From positions 12,439,366 through 12,503,365 of the forward strand of contig NC_088777.1 of assembly GCF_954871325.1 (NCBI RefSeq): a stretch of 64,000 nt of DNA, written 5' to 3'. Source of the stretch: Gordionus sp. m RMFG-2023 (lineage: Eukaryota > Nematomorpha > Gordioida > Chordodea > Parachordodidae). Below, piece after piece: positions 26,701 to 41,700 of the stretch. How positions within the stretch are numbered: the first letter of the stretch is position 1; the number at the start of each line of letters is the position of its first letter. The position numbers were made by a program, and so were the translations under genes. The notes under the pieces are model-generated. The model was not told the DNA's origin. It searched no databases and saw nothing but the letters and a program-made list of their open reading frames with translations.

Positions 26701-29700
26701 CCTAAAATTTTAAATATGTAGTAAAAAAAAATCTTTTCATAAGTAAATCATTTATAATTTTCATGCATAAAAAATCTTTCAAGATGAAATCAAAATTTTA
26801 AAAAAAAATATTCAAAGATTTTTTCAAAAAAAATTTGAATATTACTTTAATTTTTTTATTTTTGAAAATATTTTTAATGAATTTAATTATCAAATCAAAT
26901 AATGTTTCCATTATTCGTACAAATACAAATAAGGAATTACTCGATTCGAATCGAAAATACGAATGATATAATTATTCGATTTTTTGTATTTTTCGAACTT
27001 ATTTTTAAATCTAGTTAAATAAATATTAATATACTATAATATTTTAGAAACAGAAATTTATTTCTTTTATTAATAAAATAATGTATAAAACGATAATTAA
27101 AAATATCTTTGGGATTAAAAACAAGGTATTGATTTCTTAAATTTTATTTAATTTTATTAACATGCGTTTTATTTATATTTTCCAATTGGACCGGAAATTT
27201 GAAGTGCAAAAGAGACCTTCTAAGGCCGGGCCTGGGTTTTTGATTTTATGACTGGCTTGGGCCGAGCTTGGGTTTAAAATTTTTTTAATTTTAATTTAAT
27301 TTATTTAAATTAGTTGTTAACTTAAAAAAAATATTAAAATTTTTTTCTTCTAATAAAAATAAATTTTAAGTATCGTAAACAAAATGATTGCCTAAATATG
27401 AAATATTGTTTATTTGAAACATTAAATTAAATCTTTTAGGGTTTAAGCCAGACTTGGATAAAATCTTTGAAACTTATGGGCTTGGGAATTTTTTTAATAT
27501 TAAATATGGGCCAAGCCTGGGCCCACAATTTTTTTTACTGTGAACCTAAGTCGCGACTGATCAAAAAATCTAGGCCCATGTAGTTCTATGATTTGCAGGA
27601 CTCTATTCTATAACAGAGTATATTAGCTTTGACTATTTCATGGAACGTTGGGATAAAATTTAAGTAGAATTTGACCATGAGAAGTCTTTTTTTGAGAAAA
27701 AATTCAAACGATGTTATTTAAATCGTATCGATCTATTAATCACACTTTAATTGGAAATTCTAAATTGGTAAAAATGTCATGATATGAATATATATTTAAT
27801 AATAATAAATAAAATCAGCCCTAATGTCGATATGTCTTTGGATGGTGTAGAAATCGTAACTAATTCTAGTGGTAGCTTGTTTGAACTTAGAAAAGCGCAT
27901 GTTATAGTTAATCTAATCAAAAATGTCACTTTCAAGGTATATATTTAAAAACAACTATTATTCAAATTTTGATACCCTAAACTTAATAAGTAAAAAATAT
28001 ATGTTAATATAACGAATGTGGAGTGGAGTGGAAGGGAAGAAAATAAGATAATAAAAGAAAGAAAATGAATTGAAATAACAAAGAAAACGAATTAATTTTT
28101 TCGCTGGTCTAAATTGGAACTTAAACCTATGGGGTTCACTGCATTTATTTCTCACACAATCAAATCTTTAAAAGGTAGTAAAATGAGGGATGTTGGAAGG
28201 GTCAATACATTAATAATTAATACGCTGAAAGAAAAGAAATTTTGTTTTAATACTCACCATCAAAACAATTAGTGTATTATCTCCTTTTAATCATTTTTAT
28301 AAAAACATTTTTTCTTACTAATATTTTCACTTATGATATTGTCTCTTTTCCAACACATTTTAACATTTTTATAAAAATATTTTTTTCTTTACAAATATTT
28401 TCACTTATGATATTATCTCTTTTCCAACACCTATTAGATGCATCTACAGCTAAGATTATTTCTAAATCTATATTAAAACACATAAAATTGGTTCTTCACC
28501 AATTTTCTTTTTCAAAATTTCAAAAGCATTTTGTTATTTAAATTTCCACTCAAAATGAACCTCTTTCTTTAATAAATCATATAAATGGAGATGCCACTTT
28601 TGCAAAATTCCCTACAAAATATGATAATAATTTACCATGCCCAAAAAAGATTTTACTTCAGCTTTATTACTTGGCTGATTCATATTAAATATATTTTTTA
28701 AATTTTTATCAAGAGGCTTCACCTCAACCCCATTAATTTGATGACCTAAATATTACACCAAGAACACTTTTTTCTTTGCTAGCTCTCAAGCCCTTATCCC
28801 AAATCTAAAAACTTCTTCAAGACGTTTATTATGTTGTTCTGGCATCACCCCCGTTATCACACCTTCTAGCCTCTGGAAAACAGATGCCATGGTACGTTGG
28901 AAAATAGATGCTGACACACTTAACCCAAACGGTAATTTGCAAAATGCAAATAATCCTTTAGGAGTAGTTATCGTTAACAATTTTTGAATTTCTTCTTCAA
29001 AGGTAATTAATTGTAAATAAGCAGAAGAACAATCTGCTTTGGAAAAATATTTGAAACTTTTAAATTAGCTTAAATTTCCTCAATCCTAGGCAATGGATAT
29101 TTAACTTCAACAACCCACCGGTTTAAAGTGAAAATATTTGTAAAGAATGATTAAAATGTGTTTAAAAGGAGATAATCCGCTAAAATTGTTTTGATGGTGA
29201 GTATTAAAATGTTTGTGTTAATCATATATATAAATCAGCTTAAGGTGGTTTTTTACTAATTAAGTTGATAGAGGTATAGAAAGAAAATATAAAAAATATA
29301 TAAGATTGTTTTTAAAATGTGTTGTAAAAAAAGTATAAAATTCATAATTTAAAAAAAAATTTTTTGTTTTAAATTATTAAATTTAATAAATTTAACGTTA
29401 AGAGTTAATATTAAATCATAAAGAAATATATATAAAAATTTTTTTTTATTAATGAATTCATCCAAAACCGAGTTACCTCTCATGGACTGTGGTCCCTTTT
29501 ACCTTCAAATAGTAATTATTCCTAAGATATCCAAATAAGTGATCAAGTGTTTCGAATCTAGGAATAGGGTGACTAATATTGATAATAAAAACGGAATTTA
29601 AAAAGCTAAATCTACTATTGATCGGCAATATTTTCGGTGCCAATCAAAAAACATTTGATAGCAGATTGTGAGGTGCCGTCCTATTTATTAAAGAAAAAAA

Positions 29701-32700
29701 TTGTGTTTACCTAAAATTCATAGTGATGAATTAGAGGTATCTAATAATATACCGAGTTATTCTAAAGACTATGATTTAAAGAAAGAAAAACAAGTAGATT
29801 TTGGAAAGACTGATTATCATAAATTGAATGAATTAGAGTCTCGAAAAAACGCTATGGAAATAAAGTTTGGCCACCGATATGCTATCAAGGAACAGATAGA
29901 ACTATAACGAAGGTTCCGAAAGCAACCACCAGCTATACGAGTAATCAAAACCAAGGAAAAATACACTGGATGCAACCACAAGCTATATGACGGTGCCTGA
30001 TCATGAAAAGATAAACATGAAAGTTCATATTGCAACATCGAATATTGGGTATACCGATAGCAAAATTTAGGAAATAAATTGCTACAATCGGAAACATAAT
30101 GTAAAAAGAAAAATTGTGATTATACGTATATAAAATTTGTTTATGTAAATAATATTAGTGCTAGATATTTATATTTTGTTTAAAAAAAAATATGTGTCCT
30201 TGGCCCTTTAGGGGTGGACCTGTTGTAATCGTCGAAATATATGTAGATATATATCAGAGTTGTTAAACGCTACTTTTAAAAGTAGTGCGCTACCGCTATC
30301 GCTATTTGTTAAAAAAAGTAGCGCGCCACCGCTATCGCTATTTGTCAAAAAAAGTAGCTCGCTATTAGCTACTATTTTTTAAAAGTAGCTTTAGCTAAGC
30401 TACTTTTTAAACTACTTTTTATAAAAAAAATTTACAAACAAATTTTTTATTTTTTGCTTATAATGTTATTGTATAGTAAATATATAAAAATCATCATTTA
30501 TAAATATTAAAATATAGTTAGTTTTGATTATAAAAAAATTTATGTAATAAAAATAAATATTTATGGTAATTTGTTGCATTTTAGTAATAAAATCATTTCA
30601 ATATTATCATCCCCAAGTCTAGAGCGACGATCAGAAAGTATAAGTTTTGCCTTATTAAATAATCTCTCGACACTAGCACTTGAGGGTAAGGGCGCATTTA
30701 ATCATATATACATATTTTTAATATAAGATAGATTATCAAAATTTTATTTGCAAGTACGTATGTCTGGCATCCTATTATCATTTTGAGGGCTAATGCCACA
30801 GATCTTCTTTTTAAAGTTCTAGGGTCTAGTAATGGCATGTGATTCCCAAATAAGCTCAAAAATATTTAATCAGATCAATTTATAAATATAAATAAGTTTT
30901 TACCTTCTGTTATGTGTTCAACTATCTCCCGTGATACATATGATATCTCTGATAACTCTACTATTAGAGCATCTTTAATCATTTTAAAGTTATCTGCTAT
31001 TTTATTCATTAGTGTCTGGCGGCATAAAATTGTTGTATTGTTGTACCAGGGGATAGAGTTTTAATCATCATGGTAAATGATGGATTATCAACTAAGGACA
31101 TTAGCTGAACTGTATAAATGATAAAATCAACAATAATATCAGCCAATTTCTGTGAAATATTGTCATTTGCATTATTAATTAATTAGGTTTGAATTGAATT
31201 AGTCTTTTTGGATGTAGAGTCTCCTATACCAAAATTATATAGATGTTTCTCCATTTCCTTAAAACTCATGAAGAGTCTTATAAAATAAATATTATTAGAA
31301 TGTAAAAATGACAATTTATCGTTGGGTGTTTCTTGAGGTTATAGCTACTGGATTGATTTGAAGAAATATTTTTTTTACATTTTAAACAAATAAATTTGTA
31401 ACCAGTTTTGGTTATATATTTATTTTAAAAAATTTTCAAATCTAGGGAATAAGAAATTTGTATTATAGCTATTAAGAACATTTTCTTCCCTGGCATCTTC
31501 CATTTCATTAATATCATTGTTTGAATCACTTTCAACGATTTGGATATCCATAGGCGATGACATTTTAAATTATTAACACGTGATTTAGGTTTATAATACA
31601 AATGAAAATATAAATTACAAATTGAAATTATATTTTAATTTCAAAATTAAATAATAAATCATAAAAATTATAATTAATTATGATATTATATTTAAATTTT
31701 CATGTTTATACTTACCTTCATTATATTTTTTAAAAGTAGCGAAGTAGCGGCTACTTAGCTACTTTCAAAAAAAGTAGCTCGCTAAAAAATTAAATAATTA
31801 CAAAAAAAGTAGCCGCTATTAGCTATAGCTACTAAAAAAGTTAGCGCGCTACTTTAACAACTCTGATATATATATTAAAACATTAATTATTAGAAATGTC
31901 AATCATATAGAATTTATAAATTTTATATTGTATTGATATAAAAATATGAATTTTAATTTTTTATTTTACTTTGTATGAAACGTAGTGAAAACATTTAATA
32001 AAAAAAACTTAAAAAATTGAAATTTTGTGATTATTTTATTTTAGTTATTTTGGCAGTTATTTTATATTTTTATAAAAATTCAGTCTTAATTAATTTTTAT
32101 TTGCCTTTAACAATAAACTATTTTAAAAATATCTGTCTAAAATACATGCTCTATTCCCTGCAAAAGTAAGCTTCTATTGAGTAGTGTGTCTAAACGGCTC
32201 GTTTTGAGCTGATTTTTCAAAACGGCTAATTCAATATTTTAGCCAGAAAATTATTACCTAAGCCTCGAGATTTCGATAATATATATATAGACCTTTGCTT
32301 CTTTTACTAACAAAATCTTCAGGCTTGCGTAATATTTTTCTGGATGGAATATTGAGTTAGCCGTTTTTAAAAATCGGCTCAAAACGAGCCGTTTAACAAC
32401 ATTACTATTGAGTGAACAATCGTCCTATGGAAGCTCTTGATATAGGGACAAAATAATTTTAAATTTGGGAAATCATATAAAAGAAAAATGTGATATTATT
32501 AGATTGTATAAAATTATCTACCCCACCCCCTCTTAGTTATCGAATATCCAAGACACTACACTGAATTATAAATAATTTAAAAAAACTTTTGAAAAAATAA
32601 ACAGAATGGCGGCATTTATATGTATTCCAACGCGAGAGGTTGTGATGGGGATAGACTGTATTATAATGGCTGTTCTTGCATTGCCATGAATGGCTCCATC

Positions 32701-35700
32701 TTAGTCCAAGGAGATCAATTTTCCCTCGAGGACGTGGAAGTTTTAACAGCTACCGTTGATTTGGATGATATATCGGCCTATAGAAACTCCCTTAGGAGTA
32801 GGTTTGTTCATTTTCATTTATTTATTTTGCTTTAATTTTTTTTCTTTCTAATTCTTTTTTTTATTCATAACACTCACCCCTAGTTTTTTGAGTTCATAAT
32901 AACATTGCTAGCCTATAATCTTCTAAAATTTATCATCTTAAATCTGTATAGTAACATAATTAATGAGTATAATTTTAAAATCTGTTTTTTGAAATGATAT
33001 TTTAAGAGCCAAAATGAAAATTTGTAATCAATTTAAGACAATTTGGTCATGAACTTTTGAGTTATAAAAATTTAATAGTATTAAAAAATCCTGTAATTCA
33101 TATTATCGGTAACATATATACCAATTTAAATTCATCATTGTCATATTCATAAAATACAGAAATATAAAAAATAATTGTAATATTTTGCATTTGGAAAATA
33201 ATGTTTATAATTACATATTTAATCAACTTAAATTATTTTTTGAACGCGTTTATTTTAAAAACATGATTATACATATAGAACTAGGCGGGAAAAGAGAGTG
33301 TTTCAAAGAAACACTTATAGTTCCCTCTTAAGATTTCGAATTGTATTTTTTGTTTGAGGGACAGGGACTCGTTTTTCCCCCCTGTCCTTATTGAGATTTT
33401 TTTGCCCAATTGATTTAAGAATTTTTGGGATTGGGGACCTAGGTTCCCCAAAACGCTAAAAATTAGGGGAATAAAAATAAAAGAATTAATGAGGGATCAA
33501 TATTTGTTGATTTTATTAGTTTCTTGGAGATCCAAGGGGTCAGAGTTTCTGTTAGCAGGGAAAGAGGTAACGCAAGAGACATCCCAGACAAGTCTTTTGC
33601 CACAGTGCCAAGATGTCAAAGACATGCCATCGGGACGCTTACCATCCTCATTTAGGAGACCTAACGGCTCCAAGCTATTGGGGAAACCGGCCGAAATCAA
33701 AGATTTGCCGATTAACCTATTTATGTTGTGTCTCAAGAAACGGCCACTGACTTTGAGACAAGAGAAACAATGTCTAGAGAATAGATCCACCTGCTTATTA
33801 CATGCCGCACAGGTGTCAACAGAAGGGATAAGGCAACCTAGCCTATGACCAATGGCAATTTGGAACTCGTCGTTTGTGAGTAACGTTTCCTTTTTACCAC
33901 TCGGAATCGCGTCTAGCCATTCATGGCCGTTAGAATTTTTTTTTGCGTTTCTGAGTAGTTGAAGGTTAGTTAGGTCGGCAAACGAACAAAGTTTTTCAAA
34001 AGCACATTGAAGCATGGGGACCAGGAAGCTCTTTAGATGGCTGGAGACTGGCTGCCCGGATCCTTCGAGAACTAGAGTTAGCCAAGATTGTTTGGCAGAG
34101 GTTAAAAGGGGATCGTTCAACCCTATAAGCGAGGAGATGGAATCGTTAAATGAAATTCGAGACGAAAGAAAACTGGCAATTGCCATTAAAGGGGGGGGGG
34201 GAGAAAATCCAAGACCACCCCGGAAAGCGGGCATAGAGGCAAAGGACCAATTAAAGTCGGAAAAGTTTAGGACTAAAAGCGATTCGATAAAATGTTTAAA
34301 TTTTAAATCGAAGGACTTCAGAAGGTGATCATATTGGAAAGCAGGAGTTAAAGATATGTAAGAATTTAGGTAAGAACAAACATTTTTTTGTGAGGAAAAA
34401 GAACTGATGCTTGGGGAGATGAGGAAGAATCCTAAGAGAGTTAAAGAGAGATTAAATCAGATTGTCAAAAAAATTTTGACAGAAGGAAGATGAGGAGCCG
34501 ATAGGAGAACCCAAAAGACAGAGATCCTCGTGCAAGATAATTTTAAAATCAGGGGGAGGGATATAAACCACGTTGTTAAGAGAGATTTCGCATTTATTCC
34601 TATTAAGGGAAAGGCCAATTTTAGAGGCTTCTATCTCAACGTACTCGATGGCCGACAAAACATTGGGTAAAGATCCGCCAAACGAGCCATCGTCGAGATA
34701 CCATAGATTTAGATCTAAATTGAAATCTGGTTTCAAATTTTTTATAAAGTCCTGAATACCTAATGTAAATAGCAAGGGACCTAGTGAATCACCTTGCTGG
34801 ATCCCCTCTTCAGAGAATATGGAAAATTTCCCGAATTTAAGCAACGAGGAAAAACCGTAGCAAGAATTAAGAAAATTCCAATATTTAGGAAAATGTTGTA
34901 GGAAGGAGGGTAGGAATGAGCTCCTATGAATGCTATTGAAGGCATTTCTGAAATCTAACTTACAGAAAACCTTCTCAGCCTCAGTATTTATAAAAATACG
35001 AGCTACATGTGAGGCCACTTCACATCCGCCCCTGACTCCAAATCCTAACTGAGCGGGAAAAAGGAGGGAACTGGCCTTAGAACGGATCCTATTGACTATG
35101 ACCTTGGCTACTAATCTACGAAAAAACGATCCTATGGCTATTGGTCTAACACCACCATCCGGTTTGGTTAAGGAAACATGACGAGCACCAAAAAGGATGG
35201 GGCGGATATCAAGAGGAACTTCGCATATGAGGATATTATTACAAAGTTCGGTTACTGATTTAAGCAAAGGGTCAATGAAACCACTATCAGTGCAACGGAT
35301 TAGATCAACAAAGAACCCTGGTCTGAAACCGTCTAATCCACCTGTCGTCCCTTTCTTAAAAAACTTCAAGCACTTGAGAATTTCATCGCAGGAAAAGGGA
35401 GCAGGAGAAGAGCCGAGAGGGTGAATGTTAAATGGGGAAGCAGGTGGATGCTTCTCGAAAGCTGTTGAAAAGAAGCATTGATAGGAGAAATGGTATCATC
35501 AGAAGTTAGAATACGGGCAGCACCACTGATATCACCAAGATCTAATTTTTCGGAGATCAATTTACAGCGGAAAGAGTTAGGATTTAAAGAATTAGAAGGG
35601 GTGAAATCATCAATAATGGAATTTCCAAAATTGAACACTTTCTCCTTAATTGAGGCAGATAAATTATTTATTCTATTTTTAGGCTTAGCTAGAACTCGGA

Positions 35701-38700
35701 AACAAAAACTGATCAAGTCTAACCATAAAGGGGTTGAGGAGAAATCTGAATTCAAATTATTTATAAGAGATGTGAGGAATTTTGAAATCGACTCTCGGGC
35801 AGCTATGGGGATCCTAGATAAAACTGGGGGTTTAAGGGAAATAAGGAATAAATCAACAGAATTTGGGGAACGACAATCAGGACTGGGGTCGTACGAGTGG
35901 GGAGATCTAATAGAAAGATTTGGGAGAGAAGGGAGGGGGAATTCTCGGGAATTAAGGCAGGAGGGTGAACCATGTTTCCTAAAAGTGCCATTCAAATTAA
36001 GTGAAATTATTTTTAAGCACACATGGCAACAAGCGTTTACCATGATGTAACTTTGGATAGCAGCTTAGCTGAATATAATGGTAGAAAAAAAAATTGTTTG
36101 ACAAAAGTTAAAAGAATACTAAAATGCTGGTAGAGATAATCATAGGATAATTTGAGTCTTAGGGTATATAAAAAAATAAAAAAAATAATAAATTAACTTA
36201 TTGTATATGAACGAGAGGATTAACTTTGTTCAAAAAAATAATAGCATATGAAAAAAAAATTTATGATTATGGGAAAAAGAAATAAATAAATAAATGTATA
36301 ATATAAGATTTAAATTAGTTCAAAATATCTATATGATTTAAAAAGGTTGGGTATATGATAGAATGATTTATTGGTAAATTCCCAACAATGTTATTGGAAA
36401 TATATAATTTAAATTTAAAAAAAAAGAAGTTTGTTAAAGCAATTATGATAAGCAATTATGGTATATTAAAAATGTGAGTCAGTAGTATCTAGATTCATGA
36501 ATATTAGGGGTTATAAGATTGAGTAATGTTTAAAATAAAGATTTACCTTTAAAATATTATAATAAAAATAAAATTAACTGATTACGAAGAAGGAATCTGA
36601 ATGTTCAAGATATTGACAAAAAAAATAAATATTAAGTTCTGTGGGCCTTAATTGGTAACATGTCTAGGAGTATTTATTTGATGATGTTGTAAAAAATTTG
36701 CATGAAATATTTTGAATGGGCAAGATTGTGGAAATTTTGTATGATAGGTTGTATCGTGGAGATTCAATATATTTAGCTTTGGCTATTGCATATACATCAT
36801 AAGATTTTGCATGACATATTTTGAATGGACATGATTGTGGGAATTTTGTATGATGGGTAGTATTATAGAGATTCAATATATTTTTGCTTTGGCTATTTCA
36901 TATACATCATAAGATGTGGTAGGCTTATCAATCAGTTTGTGGATAAGATGAAGGGATCTGAAGGTTAAAGATATTGGTATACCTATAAGTGGTAACATAT
37001 ATTGGAGTATTTATTGGAGCATGCTGTATTTGCATGAAATATTTATAAGGTTCTGTGGGCATTAATTGGAAGCATATTGGAGAATTTATTAGAGGATGCA
37101 ATATTTGCATGAAATATTTTGAATGGACTTAAATTATTTCATATACTTCATAAGATGTGGGTGGTATTGAGGAGATTCAATATATTTTGGCTTTGGCTAT
37201 ATACAAGATAAGATGTGGTAGGTTTATCAATCAGTTTGTAAGGTGAAGGAATTACAATGGTAAGCTAGGCCTTGAAAGAGAGCGAGCAATCAGGTGTTAT
37301 ATATATGATTTCTAATGACCGTTAATAGGGTCAGGTACTCAATAGAATCAGGCATACGATCTATATAACAACAATTTCGATGGATAGATAAAAAATTATC
37401 TTGGTATACCAATATCTTTAACCTTCAGATCCCTTCATCTTATCCACAAACTGATTGATAAGCCTACCACATCTTATGATGTATATGAAATAGCCAAAGC
37501 AAAAATATATTGAATCTCTATAATACTACCCATCATACAAAATTCCCACAATCATGTCCATTCAAAATATGTCATGCAAAATCTTATGATGTATATGCAA
37601 TAGCCAAAGCTAAATATATTGAATCTCCACAATACTACCTATCATACAAAATTTCCACAATCTTGCCCATTCAAAATATTTCATGCAAATTTTTTATTGC
37701 TCGCTCTCTTTCAAGGCCTAGCTTACCATTGTAATTCCTTCACCTTAATTACAAACTGATTGATAAACCTACCACATCTTATCTTGTATATAGCCAAAGC
37801 CAAAATATATTGAATCTCCTCAATACCACCCACATCTTATGAAGTATATGAAATAGTTTAAGTCCATTCAAAATATTTCATGCAAATACTGCATCCTCTA
37901 ATAAATTCTCCTATATGCTTCCAATTAATGCCCACAGAACCTTATAAATATTTCATGCAAATACAGCATGCTCCAATAAATACTCCAATATATGTTACCA
38001 CTTATAGATATACCAATATCTTTAACCTTCAGATCCCTTCATCTTTTCCACAAACTGATTGATAAGCCTACCACATCTTATGATGTATATGAAATAGCCA
38101 AAGCAAAAATATATTGAATCTCTATAATACTACCCATTATACAAAATTCCCACAATCATGTCCATTCAAAATATGTCATGCAAAATCTTATGATGTATAT
38201 GCAATAGCCAAAGCTAAATATATTGAATCTCCACAATACTACCTATCATACAAAATTTCCACAATCTTGCCCATTCAAAATATTTCATGCAAATTTTTAC
38301 AACATCATCAAATAAATACTCCTAGACATGTTACCAATTAAGGCTCACATAACTTAATATTTATTTTTTTTTGTCAATATCTTGAACATTCAGATTCCTT
38401 CTTCGTAATCAGTTAATTTTATTTTTATTATAATATTTTAAAGGTAAATCTTTATTTTAAACATTACTCAATCTTATAACCCCTAATATTCATGAATCTA
38501 GATACTACTAACTCACATTTTTAATATACCATAATTGCTTATCATAATTGGTTTAACAAACTTCTTTTTTTTAAAAATTTAAATTATATATTTCCAATAA
38601 CATTGTTGGGAATTTACCAATAAATCATTCTATCATATACCCAACCTTTTTAAATCATATAGATATTTTGAACTAATTTAACTCTTATATTATACATTTA

Positions 38701-41700
38701 TTTATTTATTTTTCCCATAATCATAAATTTTCTTTTCATATGCTATTATTTTTTTGAACAAAGTTAATCCTCTCGTTCATTTATACAATAAGTTAATTTA
38801 TTATTTTTTTAATTTTTTTATATACCCTAAGACTCAAATTATCCTATGATTCTCTCTACCAGCATTTTAGTATTCTTTTAACTTTTGTCAAACAATTTTT
38901 TTTTTCTACCATTATATTCAGCTAAGCTGCTATCCAAAGTTTAAAATTATTTATTTTTAAAAATTATTTTGTTTGAAAAATTCATCTATCCATCCCAAAT
39001 GGCGAAGATTTTCCGGTTCATCTTTTGGAAGAATATAACCTAACAAATGAAATGGAATTTTGATGTCTATGGATTCAAATATTCTTAACTCATTCCTTAT
39101 CATGAATTATTCAAGATTAAAAAACAAATAAGAAATATATGTCTTTATATTTAATATATAAATTACAATTACAATATCGGAAAGGGTAAGTTCCACTCAT
39201 TTAATTAAACTACAACTGGGTACAAGGTTTGTTGGTATCCTTGAGAAAAAAATCGGCATAATTTTATGAAGGGTGGGCCTTCATAAAATTCACGTTCGCT
39301 CATTTTGGGCAGGTCTATGACCAACGTGCTATATAAGATAAGATAAGAAGATTTATCAAATTTATAAATACTCGCCTGATTTTATATATCACGTGTAGAA
39401 CTCGTGATCTCTGTCCTAAAAATGTATAAAAGGGACTAGATTTTATAATTATTATGACTTTGACTTTTTGTTTTTTTTGTAATTATATATTTAGTTGACG
39501 AATAAAATTTGGAGTTGAATATTTATAATTTTAGTTTTAGAGTTGTGTTGGTAAATTGAGTGGGTTATTAAATTGCCATGTAGTGGTAGGTTTTTTTATT
39601 GTATATAATTTTCACAATCATAAAATAAAAATATTTCTAAGTTCATTAAACTTGTCCATTTGTTAAGGTTACTTTTAAGAAGTAACTAATTATAGTTAAA
39701 AGTTATATCATATTAGTTCCAGGTTATAAGATACATTTTAAAATAAAAGCATAATGTGACAATTTATACAAAATTATTTTAAATAACTTAATATTCTTAA
39801 TTATGAAGGCCAAGCAACGACTCATGATCGAACCGAAAGTCGCTATATTAAAAGACCATATCGTATTTTTTTTTAAAGGATGCAAATAAAATAAATACAT
39901 ATAAAATAGGGTAATGATGTATAGCGTTGAGCGTTATTGATATATTTTTTTTATCTGGTTTAATAAAAATTATATAGCGTCGTAATTTTATCATTTTATA
40001 CAAAAAAATTTGTTGTTTTAGAGTAGCGTCTGTGGCCTAGTTGGTGAGTGCGTGTAATAGTTATCGGTTCGAATCTTGCAAGTTCCATGTTTTTATACTG
40101 AATCCAACTCGTTGATTCCGTGCTTTGGGGTATGGTACATAGATATAGAATATCGGGAGCGACCGCGAGATTCCGTTAATATATATTTAAAATAAAAGTG
40201 GATCTTATTATATTTTAATAAAATTTGGACGTAGTTTAGCTAATTTAGTCGCTATTTAGCAATCTATGTGACAACCAACCCTATATATCACTACCCTAAT
40301 ACATAAAGACATGGAAAAAATATTTTAATATTCAATTAAATTAGAATAGAATAGATAAAAATTGTTAAATATATTTCAATTATTTTATCCTTCATTTTTC
40401 AATTTATAAATAAAATAAAATCATGAATATGATATCGGTTAAATTTAATTACATTATAATAAATATTCATAATTGCAAAAGCATATGTTATTATTATTAT
40501 GATCAAATATGTTTTAAATTAATTTTTAAAAAACAAATTATTTAATTACAGAGATCCGGACTGTATGAAACCGGCCGAAGACCGATTGACTTTTTTTTAA
40601 AGTCGGTCGATTTTTGTCTTGGACCTTCACTATTTTCAATATATATTTTATACAATATATTTTAAATTAAATAGAAATACTAGAACAATACATCTATCCT
40701 CTAAAACAACTGACGATTATTATGATCTCCTTTTTTTTATATCAAACTAATTATAACATTTATACCTATATATAATATTTAAATAATTTCCTTAGTAACA
40801 CAGTTAAATGTGTTTATTCTATATTTGAATAAACATATAAATATATTAAATAATATTATCTACACAATATAGTGTTCGATTGGTTCTTTCTATTTCATTA
40901 GAATACCTTATGATTTCCACGTACTATTTACAACCATACTGCCCAAATTTTTTGAAATTTGTTCTTTAAAATCTTTGTTATACTTAAGTTTTAAATGGTC
41001 GTAAAAGAGTAAAATATATTAAATTAGCACGATGTAGTAAAACATTCTTAGCAAAATATATCCGGTGGGTATTCTAAAATATACATTTTAATATAATAAA
41101 TAAAACATACAAATACCTACTACAATTTTCTAATACAATTTATAGATCCGCCCAAATTTCCACTTCCAAACCCTTCCCAAGATGTAATGCCTTAGACTTT
41201 TACGCCACTTACCCTTCTACCAATACACGGTCTCCCAACCTTAATCACTGCACTTTATCTTCTAAAGATGATGGTGTTTGTATTCCGCGGCTCACTACGC
41301 CCATAGGAGAATGGAAATATTTTACTCCGGAAGAGGAGATTAGCAAAGCTCCAGCCTTATGGCTATGGGATTACTTGAGAAGATCGGGACAATCTGGTTT
41401 CTTCTTGCCACTCAGTGGTGGCTTGGATAGCTCGAGCGTGGCTTGCATAGTATACAGTATGTGTAGGATGGTATGCGAAGCTCTGTCCAAAAAAGGTTTT
41501 TATATAAAAACTTGGTTGACTCTCATTCAATAAAAGTGTACACACTTAATAATCAGCATTTTAATGAATGAATCTTCAACTTAATTATTAATGTTACTGG
41601 GAAGAAAAAAGTAAGTAAGACTATGTCCAAATTCATTTTTAAAAAATTCGAAAATATTCAAAACTTTTTCCAAATTTAAATTTTTGAAATTATGTTTTAT

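Noticed and set aside
33489-36050. Plus-strand frames of 60-190 codons opposite the R2-type LINE
   Set aside because: Antisense shadows of the reverse transcriptase and endonuclease frames.
36664-38341. Several similar 60-75-codon frames (MNLYNTTH and MQILHPLI types) in both orientations
   Set aside because: They recur because the foldback arms and subrepeats recur. Codon pattern and composition give no sign of selection.
40026-40090. A functional tRNA gene
   Set aside because: A and B boxes are present, but the acceptor and anticodon stems cannot form, and it lies inside a MITE.
41363-41545. A minus-strand frame over 41363-41545
   Set aside because: Shadow of NADSYN1 exon 9, which is well supported on the + strand.
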